From: Chitinophaga sp. S165
GTDB taxonomy: Bacteria > Bacteroidota > Bacteroidia > Chitinophagales > Chitinophagaceae
Length of the DNA stretch: 64,000 nucleotides
Assembly: GCF_003182155.1 (NCBI RefSeq)
Contig: NZ_QGTG01000008.1
Span: 352,403-416,402, forward strand
Reading direction: 5' to 3'
Shown: piece by piece, positions 25,558-35,435 of the stretch
How the letters are laid out: every line of letters begins with the position of its first letter
Numbering within the stretch: position 1 is the stretch's first letter
The notes under the pieces: generated by a model
Told to the model about the DNA's origin: nothing
The model's database searches: none
The model's input: only the letters and a program-made list of their open reading frames with translations
Made by a program: the position numbers and the translations under genes

Positions 25558-26703
25558 TTATGACGCGGTGGAAACCCCTGCCTGACGCAACAACTCTATC
25601 GTATTTTCTACTGTACTCCTGCACTTCATGGCAAATTGCAACAAGGTTTGATTGTCTTTACTCCGCAATGCCATAAGGCCTCGCTTATAATGTTTCAGAA
25701 AAGGTATTAGCAGATCCTGCTCATTTCTTCTAACCAGGTCAAATATTGTTTCCGGTGTCTCTGTGATTATCTTTTTCAATAGCCAGTGAGGCCGGCGGGA
25801 GAAGAATGTTCTCAGATGTTTTCTGATTTTCTTATCACTGGTGAAAGCATTCAGCAGGTATTTGATAATGGCAGGATTTATTCTTTCGCGAACAATGTCC
25901 AGATATGGCTTTAGTTCTTGCTGCTCGTGAGGTATCAGCATGGTCAGCCATCGCGGGTTAATGACGGCTATTCTTGCAAAGGCGCGGGGACTTAGCAATT
26001 CATCAGCAATGGAAAATGGGCTCCATCCAAGAGTCATTATTCGTAGTAATGTTTTCTCCTGCATATCTTCCACATCGGGAGAAGCATAGAGCATACGCCT
26101 GAACAGATGATATGGCTCTTCGAAGTGCCCATTTGCAACATCTCCTGGTAGCTGTTTGTGGGCTATCCACGGAAAGATCCGGTAGCAGAAGGAGTATTGT
26201 TCAACAGTGAGCTTGGAATAGCCATATTTGATACCCAGGGCGAGATATGCGCATACCTGTTCAAGTGAGTTGATCCCACCGTTACCTACATATGCTTTTT
26301 GACGATTGAGATCTGCGCCGGCAATAATGGTTGTTCTGACGATATCTGCCGCTAGGTCCAGGTTATCACTACCGTTGATCAGGTATATGTCCTTGATGAA
26401 CATCGCCAGATTATAGCCTTCCAGTTCATAATTGCTCAATAAGCTGGCAGAAGCTCCTTTTTGCAGAAGTGCATTGAGTAAGTCCCGGTATTCCCGCAGG
26501 GATGTACCGGATGAATTATGTACAACGTCAAACAGATATTCAAAGTGTGTGCTGAACTGTTCGTCCAGCTGGTTAATGTCAGTTTCACTAGCAGTTGCCC
26601 TGATAGCTTTCCAGGTTGCTTTTTCCTTTTCAAGCTGCGCTCGTTCTGTATTAAGCTCTTGCTGTAAGGCAATATAGGTGGCAATAGGGAATTCCTGTTC
26701 CAT
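25558..26703 (-). CDS. Helical-repeat (ankyrin-like) protein of unknown function
   Basis: A 381-residue soluble protein without signal peptide. The last segment (LRSKDNQTLLQFAMKCRSTVENTIELLRQAGVS) has the spacing of an ankyrin repeat, and earlier segments such as YRDLLNALLQKGASASLL and VRTTIIAGADLNRQ resemble degenerate ones. The middle is helical without clear repeats. Its start is 390 bp from the glutaminase gene in the opposite direction. Because it follows effector-like genes, an immunity or toxin-related role is possible, but only by position. Confidence 0.65.
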   Translation of the reverse strand: MEQEFPIATYIALQQELNTERAQLEKEKATWKAIRATASETDINQLDEQFSTHFEYLFDVVHNSSGTSLREYRDLLNALLQKGASASLLSNYELEGYNLAMFIKDIYLINGSDNLDLAADIVRTTIIAGADLNRQKAYVGNGGINSLEQVCAYLALGIKYGYSKLTVEQYSFCYRIFPWIAHKQLPGDVANGHFEEPYHLFRRMLYASPDVEDMQEKTLLRIMTLGWSPFSIADELLSPRAFARIAVINPRWLTMLIPHEQQELKPYLDIVRERINPAIIKYLLNAFTSDKKIRKHLRTFFSRRPHWLLKKIITETPETIFDLVRRNEQDLLIPFLKHYKRGLMALRSKDNQTLLQFAMKCRSTVENTIELLRQAGVSTAS

Positions 26704-27093
26704 GGTTAAAAGGGGCTTAGAAAATGCTGAATTATTTCAGATTGCTAATAACAAATGATAATACAAATGTATAGTTATAAATCAAATATAAAAAGCCTTA
26801 CACAACCGATCTTTATCTTGAACAAGGTTATGCTCACATCGATCAAGACAAATGGCTGCTTCCCATTGCCACATATAAGTTCTCTCGAAATGATACTATC
26901 AAAACAAATTGATACTCATGCTGCCTTAACAGCACTAAAATAAAATCATTAAGAAGCTCATCATTGTAAAAATTCCAAAAACATTCAAAATTGCCCTGAA
27001 TTATTTTAATCTTGGGACGGAAATCATAAACGTAAATTCCGGTTATCTAATTTAACCCGCTAAAATTCCAAACGAAAATTTATAAAATCTAAG
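26704..27093. other. Divergent intergenic region
   Basis: 390 bp of AT-rich sequence. On the minus strand TACATTTG (complement of 26764-26771) is a -7-like box for the helical-repeat gene. On the plus strand TAATCTTG (27007-27014) is a one-mismatch -7 box for the glutaminase gene. The only frame (26755-26943) has no coding character. Confidence 0.4.
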
Positions 27094-29559
27094 ATGATTA
27101 AGTTCAACAGATTAAAAGGTCTCAGCGTACTAGCATGTTTTTTTTGCACTTGCCAAATTCAGGCGCAGAATAGAATAGCGCCTGCATATCCGCTCATTAC
27201 TCATAATACCAACTTTAGCATTTGGTCTAATACTGATGAGTTGAACAATTCAACAACGACACATTGGACAGGAGCTGATCATTCACTTTTGGGAATGATT
27301 AACGTAGATGGAAAGGTGTATCGTTTTTTAGGCAAAGAGCAAACGAATTATAAAACGATATTGGCTGCGGCTGATGAGATACCTTATGATGTAAGTTATA
27401 CAGAAACCCAGCCCGATGCTAGCTGGACTTCGAAAGATTACAAAACAACTAACTGGAAATCTGGCCAGGCACCATTTGGTGATGATGATAAAAATGTAAA
27501 AACCTTATGGAAGTCCGACAATATATGGATCAGGAGAAATTTTACAGTTAAGAACACCGCCAGCATCAATGAGCTGTTACTAAAGCTTAATCATGATGAC
27601 AATGTTGAGGTATATCTAAATGGTAATAAGATCTATGAGACAACCGGATGGACGGGCAGTTTCAAATACCTGCCGGTTAATAAAAGCCTGCTGAAAACTG
27701 GTGAAAATACAATTGCCATTCATCTTGCTAATACTGCCGGAGGCAGGTATCTGGACTTTGGTTTAGTAGATAAACAAAAGGATGCTACCGGTGAAAACCT
27801 GGTTGCGAAACAAACAAAAGTAGACATTACCGCAACGCAGACGACCTATGAGTTTACTGCTGGCAATATTGATCTGCAACTTAAATTCACCTCACCGCTT
27901 TTGCTAAATGATCTTAAATTAGTTGCCCGGCCAGTATCTTATATTACGTATGCTGTAAAAGCAAACGATGGGAAGAAACATGCTGTTAAAGTCTTTTTAG
28001 GTGCATCATCTGACATTGCGGTTTACCAACCATCTCAGCTTGTTGCTGCTAAACGTTATGATACGGGTAACTTGTCCGTTTTAAAGGTGGGTACCGTAGA
28101 TCAACCTGTGCTGCAAAAAGGTGCTGATGATATGCGTATAGACTGGGGCTATTTTTACGTAGCTGCAGAAAAGAATGCCGGCGCTATCCAATACATTACA
28201 AAAGGAGCTGATGCCGTGGAAGCATTTAAAAAAGGAGTAACTAAATCATCTGCTTCAGAAGGAAGATCATTATCTCTGAATACGGTAATTCCTTTCGGTT
28301 CCGTTGGCAGTAACAAGGTAGAACGCTTTGTTGAGCTGGCGTATGATGAAATTTATGCTGTTCAGTATTTCAACAATAATTTAAGGCCCTGGTGGAATGC
28401 TACCGGTAATGAGACAATAGAAGGGCAGCTGATCAGTGCAGACAATGAATATAACAGTATCATGCAAAGGTGTAGTGAATTTGATAAAGAAGTATATGCT
28501 ACAGCATTGAAATCAGGTGGTGCAGAGTATGCACATATTTGTGTATTAGCTTACCGGCAGAGCATTGCCGCACATACGTTGGTTAAAAGCCCGGAGGGCG
28601 AGACATTGTGGCTGTCAAAGGAAAATAATAGCGGCGGTTTTATTAACACGGTTGATGTAACATATCCTTCTGCACCGCTATATCTTATTTATAATCCGGA
28701 GTTGATGCAGGGAATGTTAACTGGTATATTTACTTTCAGTGAGACCGGGAAATATCCTCATCCCTGGGCTGCACATGACCTGGGAACGTATCCGAAAGCA
28801 AATGGTCAAACCTACGGAGAACCTATGCCTGTAGAGGAGTCTGGTAATATGATCATTTTATGTGCTGCTATTACCAAAGTGCAGGGGAATACTGACTATG
28901 CTAAAAAGCACTGGCAAACGCTGACGACCTGGGTGGACTATCTTACCCAAGAAGGACTTGATCCTAAGACACAGTTGTGTACTGATGATTTTGCCGGCCA
29001 CCTGGCGCGTAACGCCAATTTATCTGTTAAAGCAATTGTTGCAATTGGATGTTATGCGCAAATGGCAGAACAGTTAGGTGAACATGAAACAGCCAAAAAA
29101 TATCGCGCCATTGCTGAAAACATGGTTCCAAAATGGATTGAAATGGCAGACGCAGGGGATCACTATGCGCTTACATTTGATAATAAAAACACCTGGAGCC
29201 AGAAATATAATTTGATATGGGACAAGGTATTAGACCTGAATCTATTCCCACAAAAGGTTTATGACACTGAGACAAAATATTACCTCACTAGAGGAAATAA
29301 ATTTGGTATACCACTGGACAGTCGTAAATCCTATACTAAAAATGACTGGATCGTGTGGACGGCAAGCTTCGCTCCGGAAAAGGAGCAGTTTGATGCATTG
29401 ATCAGACCTCTTTACATACATGCATTAGAGACACCATCCCGTGTTCCGCTCAACGATTTTTACGATTCAAAAACCGGTATCCGTGAAAACTTTAAAGCAA
29501 GAAGTGTTGTTGGCGGTTTTTATATGAAAGTCTTAGCTGACAAATTGCATACTAACTAA
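27094..29559 (+). CDS. Glutaminase A-like (DUF4965/DUF1793) secreted protein
   Basis: 821 residues with a signal peptide (ending around IQAQ, residue 24). It matches the GtaA-type family: N-terminal DUF4964/DUF5127 region, DUF4965 region (YAHICVLAYRQSIAAHTLV, FINTVDVTYPSAPLYLIYNP) and C-terminal DUF1793 alpha/alpha toroid (TDDFAGHLARNANLSVKAI, WIVWTASF). An inserted beta-sandwich at about 105-225 (SDNIWIRRNFTV, NHDDNVEVYLNGNKI, TGENTIAIHLAN) looks like a galactose-binding jelly-roll. The fungal namesake hydrolyses glutamine, but bacterial activity is largely untested. A hairpin terminator follows at 29581. Confidence 0.88.
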   Translation: MIKFNRLKGLSVLACFFCTCQIQAQNRIAPAYPLITHNTNFSIWSNTDELNNSTTTHWTGADHSLLGMINVDGKVYRFLGKEQTNYKTILAAADEIPYDVSYTETQPDASWTSKDYKTTNWKSGQAPFGDDDKNVKTLWKSDNIWIRRNFTVKNTASINELLLKLNHDDNVEVYLNGNKIYETTGWTGSFKYLPVNKSLLKTGENTIAIHLANTAGGRYLDFGLVDKQKDATGENLVAKQTKVDITATQTTYEFTAGNIDLQLKFTSPLLLNDLKLVARPVSYITYAVKANDGKKHAVKVFLGASSDIAVYQPSQLVAAKRYDTGNLSVLKVGTVDQPVLQKGADDMRIDWGYFYVAAEKNAGAIQYITKGADAVEAFKKGVTKSSASEGRSLSLNTVIPFGSVGSNKVERFVELAYDEIYAVQYFNNNLRPWWNATGNETIEGQLISADNEYNSIMQRCSEFDKEVYATALKSGGAEYAHICVLAYRQSIAAHTLVKSPEGETLWLSKENNSGGFINTVDVTYPSAPLYLIYNPELMQGMLTGIFTFSETGKYPHPWAAHDLGTYPKANGQTYGEPMPVEESGNMIILCAAITKVQGNTDYAKKHWQTLTTWVDYLTQEGLDPKTQLCTDDFAGHLARNANLSVKAIVAIGCYAQMAEQLGEHETAKKYRAIAENMVPKWIEMADAGDHYALTFDNKNTWSQKYNLIWDKVLDLNLFPQKVYDTETKYYLTRGNKFGIPLDSRKSYTKNDWIVWTASFAPEKEQFDALIRPLYIHALETPSRVPLNDFYDSKTGIRENFKARSVVGGFYMKVLADKLHTN

Positions 29560-29580
29560 TGATATAAAATTTTAAGCCTA

Positions 29581-29622
29581 TACAGCAACTATCAATTACA
29601 AAATAGATAGTTGCTGTATTTC
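29581..29622 (+). terminator. Terminator after the glutaminase-like gene
   Basis: A 13-bp perfect stem, TACAGCAACTATC (29581-29593) with its complement at 29606-29618, followed by TTTC. It lies 22 bp after the stop codon and immediately before the acyltransferase gene. Confidence 0.7.
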
Positions 29623-29640
29623 ATTCCACACGCGAATTTG

Positions 29641-30753
29641 ATGAATAATAACGCTCTTCCTACAAAAACTCACTATCAGATATTAGATGGGTTACGTGGT
29701 GTGGCTGCGATAATAGTAGTATGGTTCCATCTCTGTGAACCACATGCCACCAGTCACCTTGATCAACTGATCAATCACGGCTATCTTGCGGTAGATTTTT
29801 TCTTTCTTCTCTCTGGCTTTGTAATAGGTTACGCATACGATGACAGATGGAATAAACTTACAGTCGGTTCCTTTTTAAGACGTCGTTTTGAACGGCTGCA
29901 GCCACTTGTTATTCTGGGTATGACATTGGGTGCTCTGGGTTTCTATTATACTGAATCTGCAATATGGCCGCTTATTCATACAGTACCTGTATGGAAAATG
30001 TTGCTCGTTATGCTTATTGGTTATACAATATTGCCTGTTCCATTGTCTATGGATATACGTGGCTGGCAGGAGATGCATCCACTAAATAGCGTGGCCTGGT
30101 CTTTATTTTTTGAATACATAGCCAATATATTATACGCAATAGGTATCAGAAGATTATCAAATAAGGCGCTGGCTGTTTTGGTCGGTTTAGCGGCGGCTGC
30201 ACTGGTATATTTCGCTGCAACTAATTCAAATGGCGATGTAACCGGTGGCTGGACATTAACAGTGGAACAGGTTCAGGTCGGGATGACGCGAATGATGTAT
30301 CCGTTTTTTGCCGGACTATTATTATCGAGACTTGGGAAAAAGATACATATAAAAAACGCTTTTCTGTGGAGTTCATTATTGCTGGCTGCAGTATTGTTTA
30401 TGCCACGTATTGGCGGAGCTGATCATCTGTGGATGAATGGTCTGTATGAGGCGATATGTATCATTCTTGTATTCCCGCTGATAGTGCTGATTGGAGCTGG
30501 TGCAACAATGAACAGTAACAGCGGGTTTAAGATTTGTAAATTACTTGGTGACATATCGTATCCGCTATACATCACCCATTATACGCTTGTTTATTTCTAT
30601 GTGGGGTGGGTTAGCGATCACAAGGGAATAACTCTTTCGCAATCCTGGCCATATGCATTAAGTACCTTTTTAGGTGCTATTGTAGTGGCATATGCAAGCT
30701 TAAAACTATTTGATGAACCGGTACGAGCCTGGCTTCGTAAGACGTTAAAATAA
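29641..30753 (+). CDS. Acyltransferase 3 family membrane protein (OafA/YrhL-like)
   Basis: 370 residues from the ATG at 29641; the earlier in-frame TTG at 29611 lies inside the terminator stem. The N-terminus shows the family pattern QILDGLRGVAAIIVVWFHL, with the conserved Arg and His. About ten hydrophobic segments follow, ending with the typical LGDISYPLYITHY segment and a final EPVRAWLRK. Such proteins transfer acyl groups to surface or exported glycans across the inner membrane. The target is unknown. A strong terminator follows at 30781-30820. Confidence 0.9.
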   Translation: MNNNALPTKTHYQILDGLRGVAAIIVVWFHLCEPHATSHLDQLINHGYLAVDFFFLLSGFVIGYAYDDRWNKLTVGSFLRRRFERLQPLVILGMTLGALGFYYTESAIWPLIHTVPVWKMLLVMLIGYTILPVPLSMDIRGWQEMHPLNSVAWSLFFEYIANILYAIGIRRLSNKALAVLVGLAAAALVYFAATNSNGDVTGGWTLTVEQVQVGMTRMMYPFFAGLLLSRLGKKIHIKNAFLWSSLLLAAVLFMPRIGGADHLWMNGLYEAICIILVFPLIVLIGAGATMNSNSGFKICKLLGDISYPLYITHYTLVYFYVGWVSDHKGITLSQSWPYALSTFLGAIVVAYASLKLFDEPVRAWLRKTLK

Positions 30754-30780
30754 GTAGAAGGGTTAATGCTGGTATCCATA

Positions 30781-30820
30781 AAAAGGGACTGATTATCGAA
30801 AAGATGATCAGTCCCTTTTT
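30781..30820. terminator. Bidirectional intrinsic terminator
   Basis: AAAAGGGACTGAT pairs with ATCAGTCCCTTTT, with a T-rich 3' end on plus and T-run on minus. It serves the convergent acyltransferase and epoxide hydrolase genes. Confidence 0.85.
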
Positions 30821-30850
30821 ATTGGGCTGTAGGAGATGAAGCTCAGTCTC

Positions 30851-32140
30851 TTATCGTAGAGATCTGAAGGCCGCCCTGAGTTCTTCAGTAAAGATCTGTG
30901 GCTGCTCCCACGCCGCAAAGTGCCCGCCTTTAGGTGCTTTATGATAGTAATACAATGAAGGGTATGCTTTTTTTGACCAGCTTTCAGGAGCCTCGTAAAT
31001 TTCATGTGGAAAAACAGAAATGGCTACAGGAACTTTTATATCCTTTGTTTTCTGATGTTCGGAGCTGAAATTATTGTTATTGTTTTCCCAATAGAACCGG
31101 GAAGAGGATGCTCCTGTATTGGTCAACCAATAGAGCGTAATATCATCAAGGATAGCGTCCCTGCTGATTACTTTTTCGGGTTTTAAGTCACTATCCGTCC
31201 ATTCTGCAATTTTTTCATACAAGAATGCTGCTAATGCACTTGGAGAATCAGAAAGTAAATAGCCGGTAGTCTGTGGACGGGTCACCATCATTCCTCCGTA
31301 AGCCGCATTTCTTCCAAAGAAGGTACTTAAAGAATTATATGCCTTAGTTTCGGATGCAGAAAGTCCTGATGGTGCAGGATCTCCTGCATTAATTGGTTTT
31401 ACAAGTTCAGCAGGAATTGTTGCAGGCATAGTAAGGTGTATACCTAAAAGACCTGATGGTGCTTGTCTTGCTAAAGCGTCGGAGATCACTGAACCATGGT
31501 CGCCACCTTCGGAGACATATTTTTTATAACCAAGACGTTTCACCAGAACGTCCCATGCTTTAGCAACGCGGTCAGGATTCCAGCCCACTTCTTTTGGTAT
31601 TTCTGAAAAACCATATCCCGGGATAGCAGGTATTATTACATCAAAAGCATCTTCTGCTTTACCGCCATATTTAACCGGATCGGTTAACGGCCCTATAGCA
31701 TCAATGAACTCCAGGGGAGAACCTGGCCAGCCGTGGGTGAGGACTACAGGCAGTGCATTGGGTTCTTTTGAACGTACATGGATGAACTGGATATTTAAAC
31801 CATCAATTTTTGTCACAAACTGAGGAAGGGCATTTAACTTGTTTTCCAGTTTTCTCCAGTCATAATCATTTCCCCAATAGTTTATTAGTTCTTTTAATTG
31901 CGCCAGTTGGATACCCTGAGATTCATCTTTTACAGTTTCCTTATCCGGAAAACGGGTTTCAGCGATGCGTCTTTTAAGTTCATCAAGTTTTGCCTGGGGA
32001 ATGTTGATCTTGAAAGGCCTGATACTTATATCGGATTCCGATATTACCGTTTTTGTTCCGGTCGTCTGTGCATTAGTAATTGCAGGAATACTTAATGAGA
32101 AGGTTGCTGCTAGCAGTATGGTGGAGATTTTTGTTCTCAT
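30851..32140 (-). CDS. Exported epoxide hydrolase family protein
   Basis: 429 residues with a signal peptide (cleavage near NAQ, residue 25). Residues about 38-150 are the epoxide-hydrolase N-terminal domain (IRPFKINIPQAKLDELKRRI). The alpha/beta core has HGWPGS (136-141), nucleophile Asp214 in EGGDHGSV and base His407 in KGGHFAAWEQP. In most relatives the residue after the nucleophile is Trp; here it is His215. It would hydrolyse an epoxide or related substrate in the periplasm. A TAATTTTG box lies on the minus strand at 32187-32194, 47 bp upstream of the ATG. Confidence 0.9.
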   Translation of the reverse strand: MRTKISTILLAATFSLSIPAITNAQTTGTKTVISESDISIRPFKINIPQAKLDELKRRIAETRFPDKETVKDESQGIQLAQLKELINYWGNDYDWRKLENKLNALPQFVTKIDGLNIQFIHVRSKEPNALPVVLTHGWPGSPLEFIDAIGPLTDPVKYGGKAEDAFDVIIPAIPGYGFSEIPKEVGWNPDRVAKAWDVLVKRLGYKKYVSEGGDHGSVISDALARQAPSGLLGIHLTMPATIPAELVKPINAGDPAPSGLSASETKAYNSLSTFFGRNAAYGGMMVTRPQTTGYLLSDSPSALAAFLYEKIAEWTDSDLKPEKVISRDAILDDITLYWLTNTGASSSRFYWENNNNNFSSEHQKTKDIKVPVAISVFPHEIYEAPESWSKKAYPSLYYYHKAPKGGHFAAWEQPQIFTEELRAAFRSLR

Positions 32141-32356
32141 TGCTTTTTTTAATTTAGATTTTAAGATTTGGTATCTGATGTTGCAGCAAAATTATACGTA
32201 GGGAAGCGCCGGGTAAATAAGTAATCTGTCCAAGTGGACATATTTATTCTCGAGGCGGATAATACAGGTCGTGAACAAGAAACCCCAATTGGGTTATTAT
32301 CCCCTGCAAAAAATAACATCGTGTTTTTATATATTCTCTGTGCTATAGTTACTACC

Positions 32357-32384
32357 TTGCCATTATTACAGGTTTATAAATTTG
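32357..32384 (+). promoter_or_regulatory. Possible promoter for the GH84 gene
   Basis: TTG (32357-32359) and TAAATTTG (32377-32384) are 17 bp apart and fit the consensus. The -7 box ends only 8 bp before the ATG at 32393, so transcripts would be nearly leaderless or use the ATG at 32399. Treat as tentative. Confidence 0.35.
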
Positions 32385-32392
32385 AAAGAGGA

Positions 32393-34372
32393 ATGAGAAT
32401 GTTATTTACTTGCTTAGCCGTAGTCATGTTAGGTTATAGCAGCACCAGTGCTCAAACAATCCAGCACTTAACGCAGAACCGCCCCGCTACACTGCCTGCA
32501 ATTTTCCCTGCACCCGTATCTATAGAGCTGGGAAAGGGTTCGATAGTATTGGGAAGGTCGGTTGTTTTAATTGCGTCCCCGGAAACGGGGACGGAGACTG
32601 TAGAACTTGTCCGTAACGCACTAACATTAGCAGGAGTTGAAAGTATAACGGTAGCGAAACAGTTGCCACAGCATCCGGATGTACCTCATATTATTATGGG
32701 AACCGGAGAAGCGGCGATCGTCCGCACTGCACTGACAAAGAGTGGCGCTGCACTGGACAGCAGTACTGAGGGCTACACGATTGCTGGTATTGTAACGGGT
32801 AATGGTGCTCTTATTACATTGGCGGGTCACGATGCAGACGGTTTATTTCACGCGGCACAGACATTCAGACAGCTGGCACAACGGAAGGTTATTCCGGCGC
32901 TTTTAATCAAAGACCATCCTCTTATGCCGATCCGTGGTACTATTGAAGGGTTTTATGGTAAGCCATGGTCAATGACAGATCGGGAGAAGCATTTGGGCTT
33001 TCTCGCTACTGTCAAGGCGAATACTTATATCTATAGCCCTAAAGATGATCCTTATGCCCGTGACCGCTGGCGTGAGGCTTATCCTGCTACGACTTTAGCA
33101 GAGCTGGGTAAATTAGTGGCAGTGGCAAAGAGAAACCATGTGAATTTTGTGTATGCCATTTCTCCCGGACCAACAGTTTGTTTCTCTGATTCGAGCGATC
33201 TTCATCATCTGGAGCGCAAGTTCGCTGCTCTTCGTTCCATCGGCGTCCACAGCTTTTATGTAGCACTTGATGATATTGAATATACAAAATGGAATTGTGA
33301 TCTTGATAAGACAACCTTTGGTCCCTCTGGTGCCGAGGCCGCAGGCATTGCACAGGCAAGGCTGCTAAATGCTCTGCAGGCAAATCTTAAGAAAAATGAT
33401 CCTACCGCCCCGCCGCTTATTATTGTGCCGACCGAGTATTATGATGCAAAAGAAACACCTTACAAAGCGGCGTTAAGGAAAAATCTGGATTCGCAAATTG
33501 TGGTACAGTGGACGGGTACAGATGTTGTGCCTCCTGCAATTTCTGTTCCGGATGCACGCGCAGCAACAAAGGCTTTCGGACGTAAGACATTATTGTGGGA
33601 TAACTATCCTGTTAACGATTATGGGCAATCTGCCGGGCGGTTATTGCTTGCTCCTTATATGAAGCGTGAAGCTGGTTTATCGGGTGAGCTGGCGGGTATT
33701 CTGTCTAATCCAATGAATCAGGAGGTACCAAGCCGTGTTGCGGTAACAGGGGTAGTTGCCTTTGCGTGGAACGACAAGGGGTATGATGCTGAGCGTACCT
33801 GGTTGGCTGCCGCGCGTGAGCTGGCGGGTGGTGATGAGCAGGCTACTGCTGCTTTATTGACTTTCTTCGACACACAGCATATGGCTCCGACTTTTGGTAG
33901 CCAGCCATGGCAGGTACAGGCGCCCAAAATGAAAGCAATGTTGGATGGCGTGCGAGATGCGATTGCAAATGGCGACGCTACTATCCGTCATGAGGCGATT
34001 GCAGGCCTGAGTCAATATGCGTCTGCGTTTACAAATGCACCTGATATTATCCGGGCAGGGATCGTTGATACTTCTTTTGCACTGGATGCACGTCCGTGGC
34101 TTGATGCTATGCAGTTATGGGGAAGAGCGCTACAGTTAACGGCCGCGGGCCTTAACGCGGCTGATAATGGAAATGCTGCCGCTGGCCGATATTTTGCGAG
34201 GGCTAAACGGCTCGCTGCTGAAGCGACGGCTATGAAGACTATTCCCGGCGCTACACGTATTGGAGGGCCTATCAAGATGGCTGACGGTGTGCTGGATGTA
34301 TTTGTGGCCGACGCACCGAAGCTGATCGCGGTTGACTTGATAGAAAGTGTCACTATTACTTCAGAGAAGTAG
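32393..34372 (+). CDS. GH84 beta-N-acetylglucosaminidase, secreted
   Basis: 659 residues from the ATG at 32393, preceded by GAAAGAGGA; an upstream in-frame GTG at 32234 would bury the signal peptide. Signal peptide about 1-22. An N-terminal GH20b-like domain (about 35-170) precedes the GH84 catalytic barrel, with IEGFYGKPWS (185-194), YIYSPKDDPY and the catalytic Asp pair 293/294 in ALDDIEY. A helical C-terminal domain follows. GH84 enzymes remove O- or N-linked beta-GlcNAc by substrate-assisted catalysis; Bacteroides relatives act on host-like glycans. Third-position GC is somewhat higher than in the genes just upstream. Confidence 0.93.
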   Translation: MRMLFTCLAVVMLGYSSTSAQTIQHLTQNRPATLPAIFPAPVSIELGKGSIVLGRSVVLIASPETGTETVELVRNALTLAGVESITVAKQLPQHPDVPHIIMGTGEAAIVRTALTKSGAALDSSTEGYTIAGIVTGNGALITLAGHDADGLFHAAQTFRQLAQRKVIPALLIKDHPLMPIRGTIEGFYGKPWSMTDREKHLGFLATVKANTYIYSPKDDPYARDRWREAYPATTLAELGKLVAVAKRNHVNFVYAISPGPTVCFSDSSDLHHLERKFAALRSIGVHSFYVALDDIEYTKWNCDLDKTTFGPSGAEAAGIAQARLLNALQANLKKNDPTAPPLIIVPTEYYDAKETPYKAALRKNLDSQIVVQWTGTDVVPPAISVPDARAATKAFGRKTLLWDNYPVNDYGQSAGRLLLAPYMKREAGLSGELAGILSNPMNQEVPSRVAVTGVVAFAWNDKGYDAERTWLAAARELAGGDEQATAALLTFFDTQHMAPTFGSQPWQVQAPKMKAMLDGVRDAIANGDATIRHEAIAGLSQYASAFTNAPDIIRAGIVDTSFALDARPWLDAMQLWGRALQLTAAGLNAADNGNAAAGRYFARAKRLAAEATAMKTIPGATRIGGPIKMADGVLDVFVADAPKLIAVDLIESVTITSEK

Positions 34373-34397
34373 GCTTATTTTTTTAAAAAAGATGGAG

Positions 34398-34440
34398 TGG
34401 TATGACTGGTTGTTTTTTAATCAGTTATACCATTTTTTTT
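34398..34440 (+). terminator. Terminator after the GH84 gene
   Basis: A 14-bp stem with two mismatches or wobbles (TGGTATGACTGGTT with AATCAGTTATACCA) is followed by eight Ts. It lies 26 bp after the stop. Confidence 0.85.
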
Positions 34441-34615
34441 GCGAGCTGTAGGTTACAACTTTCGAACCGGTTATGTCGGACATTAATAATATTGAGATTT
34501 AATAGTAGACATAAGGCCGTATTCAAAAGACGTCATAGAATAGTTTATCAAGCAGGTAATTCCGGCGTATTGCTTCCTACGAGGCTATTTTTTATTTTCG
34601 TCTTAAAATGTACCT

Positions 34616-35200
34616 ATGAAGACCAACCAGCGAAAACAGGTTGTAATATCCGCCATAGTAATAGCATTGATCATCCTTGTAAGATGGTTCTTATCCATGG
34701 GGTTAGATCTATTGTCTATTCATCTACCCTACGCAGCACGTATAACATTGTTCCTGTGTTTTCCACATGAAGTTTTTGACACAATAAAATACCCGCTGGC
34801 CAGTTGGACAGGGAGTTATCGTCTTTCCGCGATACCGCTTTTTTCAATTTTGTTTGCAGTTTTTCTATTTATTGCTTTTGTACAATACCGCGATAAGCAA
34901 AAAAGATTGCCGCTTCAGGTCGCCTGTTGTATCCTGTTGGTATCCATCATCGTCTCAATCCCCTCAAGAATAACTCATTATCAGCAGGCTGTGAAAGAAT
35001 ATAAGAATTATATACGTCCAGTAAACAAGGAAGGAGGTATATTGGCTTTAATGGATGATTTTGCACAGCCATCCAAACCTTCGCTACCATTATTGATCGC
35101 AGAGCTGGCAATACTGTTGCTCTATATGGGCTGGGCCGTTTGGGTATTGAATCGGCTTTATGCAGCAAAACAATCAATCAATCAGCCGGATATTATCTAG
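34616..35200 (+). CDS. Four-helix membrane protein of unknown function
   Basis: A 194-residue protein with four hydrophobic segments (about 7-27, 72-92, 103-120, 157-180) and short loops. I recognise no family. A basic N-terminus (MKTNQRKQ) suggests the N-end is cytoplasmic. The gene stands alone between the GH84 terminator and the RRM gene. Confidence 0.65.
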   Translation: MKTNQRKQVVISAIVIALIILVRWFLSMGLDLLSIHLPYAARITLFLCFPHEVFDTIKYPLASWTGSYRLSAIPLFSILFAVFLFIAFVQYRDKQKRLPLQVACCILLVSIIVSIPSRITHYQQAVKEYKNYIRPVNKEGGILALMDDFAQPSKPSLPLLIAELAILLLYMGWAVWVLNRLYAAKQSINQPDII

Positions 35201-35435
35201 TCTATCTATGTCACAGTGCATTCAGTAGATCTGATCTGTTAGTACTAATGCAGCAATCCTTATTAGAGAATTTAAATAATAATATAATATCCCTATAAAT
35301 TAGTTCTATATTACCCAATTTATTGCTCTAACTTTAGCAAGGTTGCATTAGGCCCCTTCTGATTTATTTTGGGTTTCTTTTTCTTCCTAAGTTGCTGTTT
35401 TTTAGCAGTATCTGTATTTAATTAAAATTATAATT

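Noticed and set aside
17173..26703. Complete type VI or eCIS locus
   Set aside because: Only the VgrG spike, a PAAR-like effector and accessory genes are present; no tube, sheath, baseplate or ATPase gene can be found on either strand.
26755..26943. 62-residue plus-strand frame in the divergent region
   Set aside because: No ribosome-binding or family signal; it covers promoter-like sequence of the flanking genes.
34402..34770. 122-residue frame after the GH84 gene
   Set aside because: It begins inside the terminator and overlaps the better-supported membrane protein gene at 34616 in another frame.
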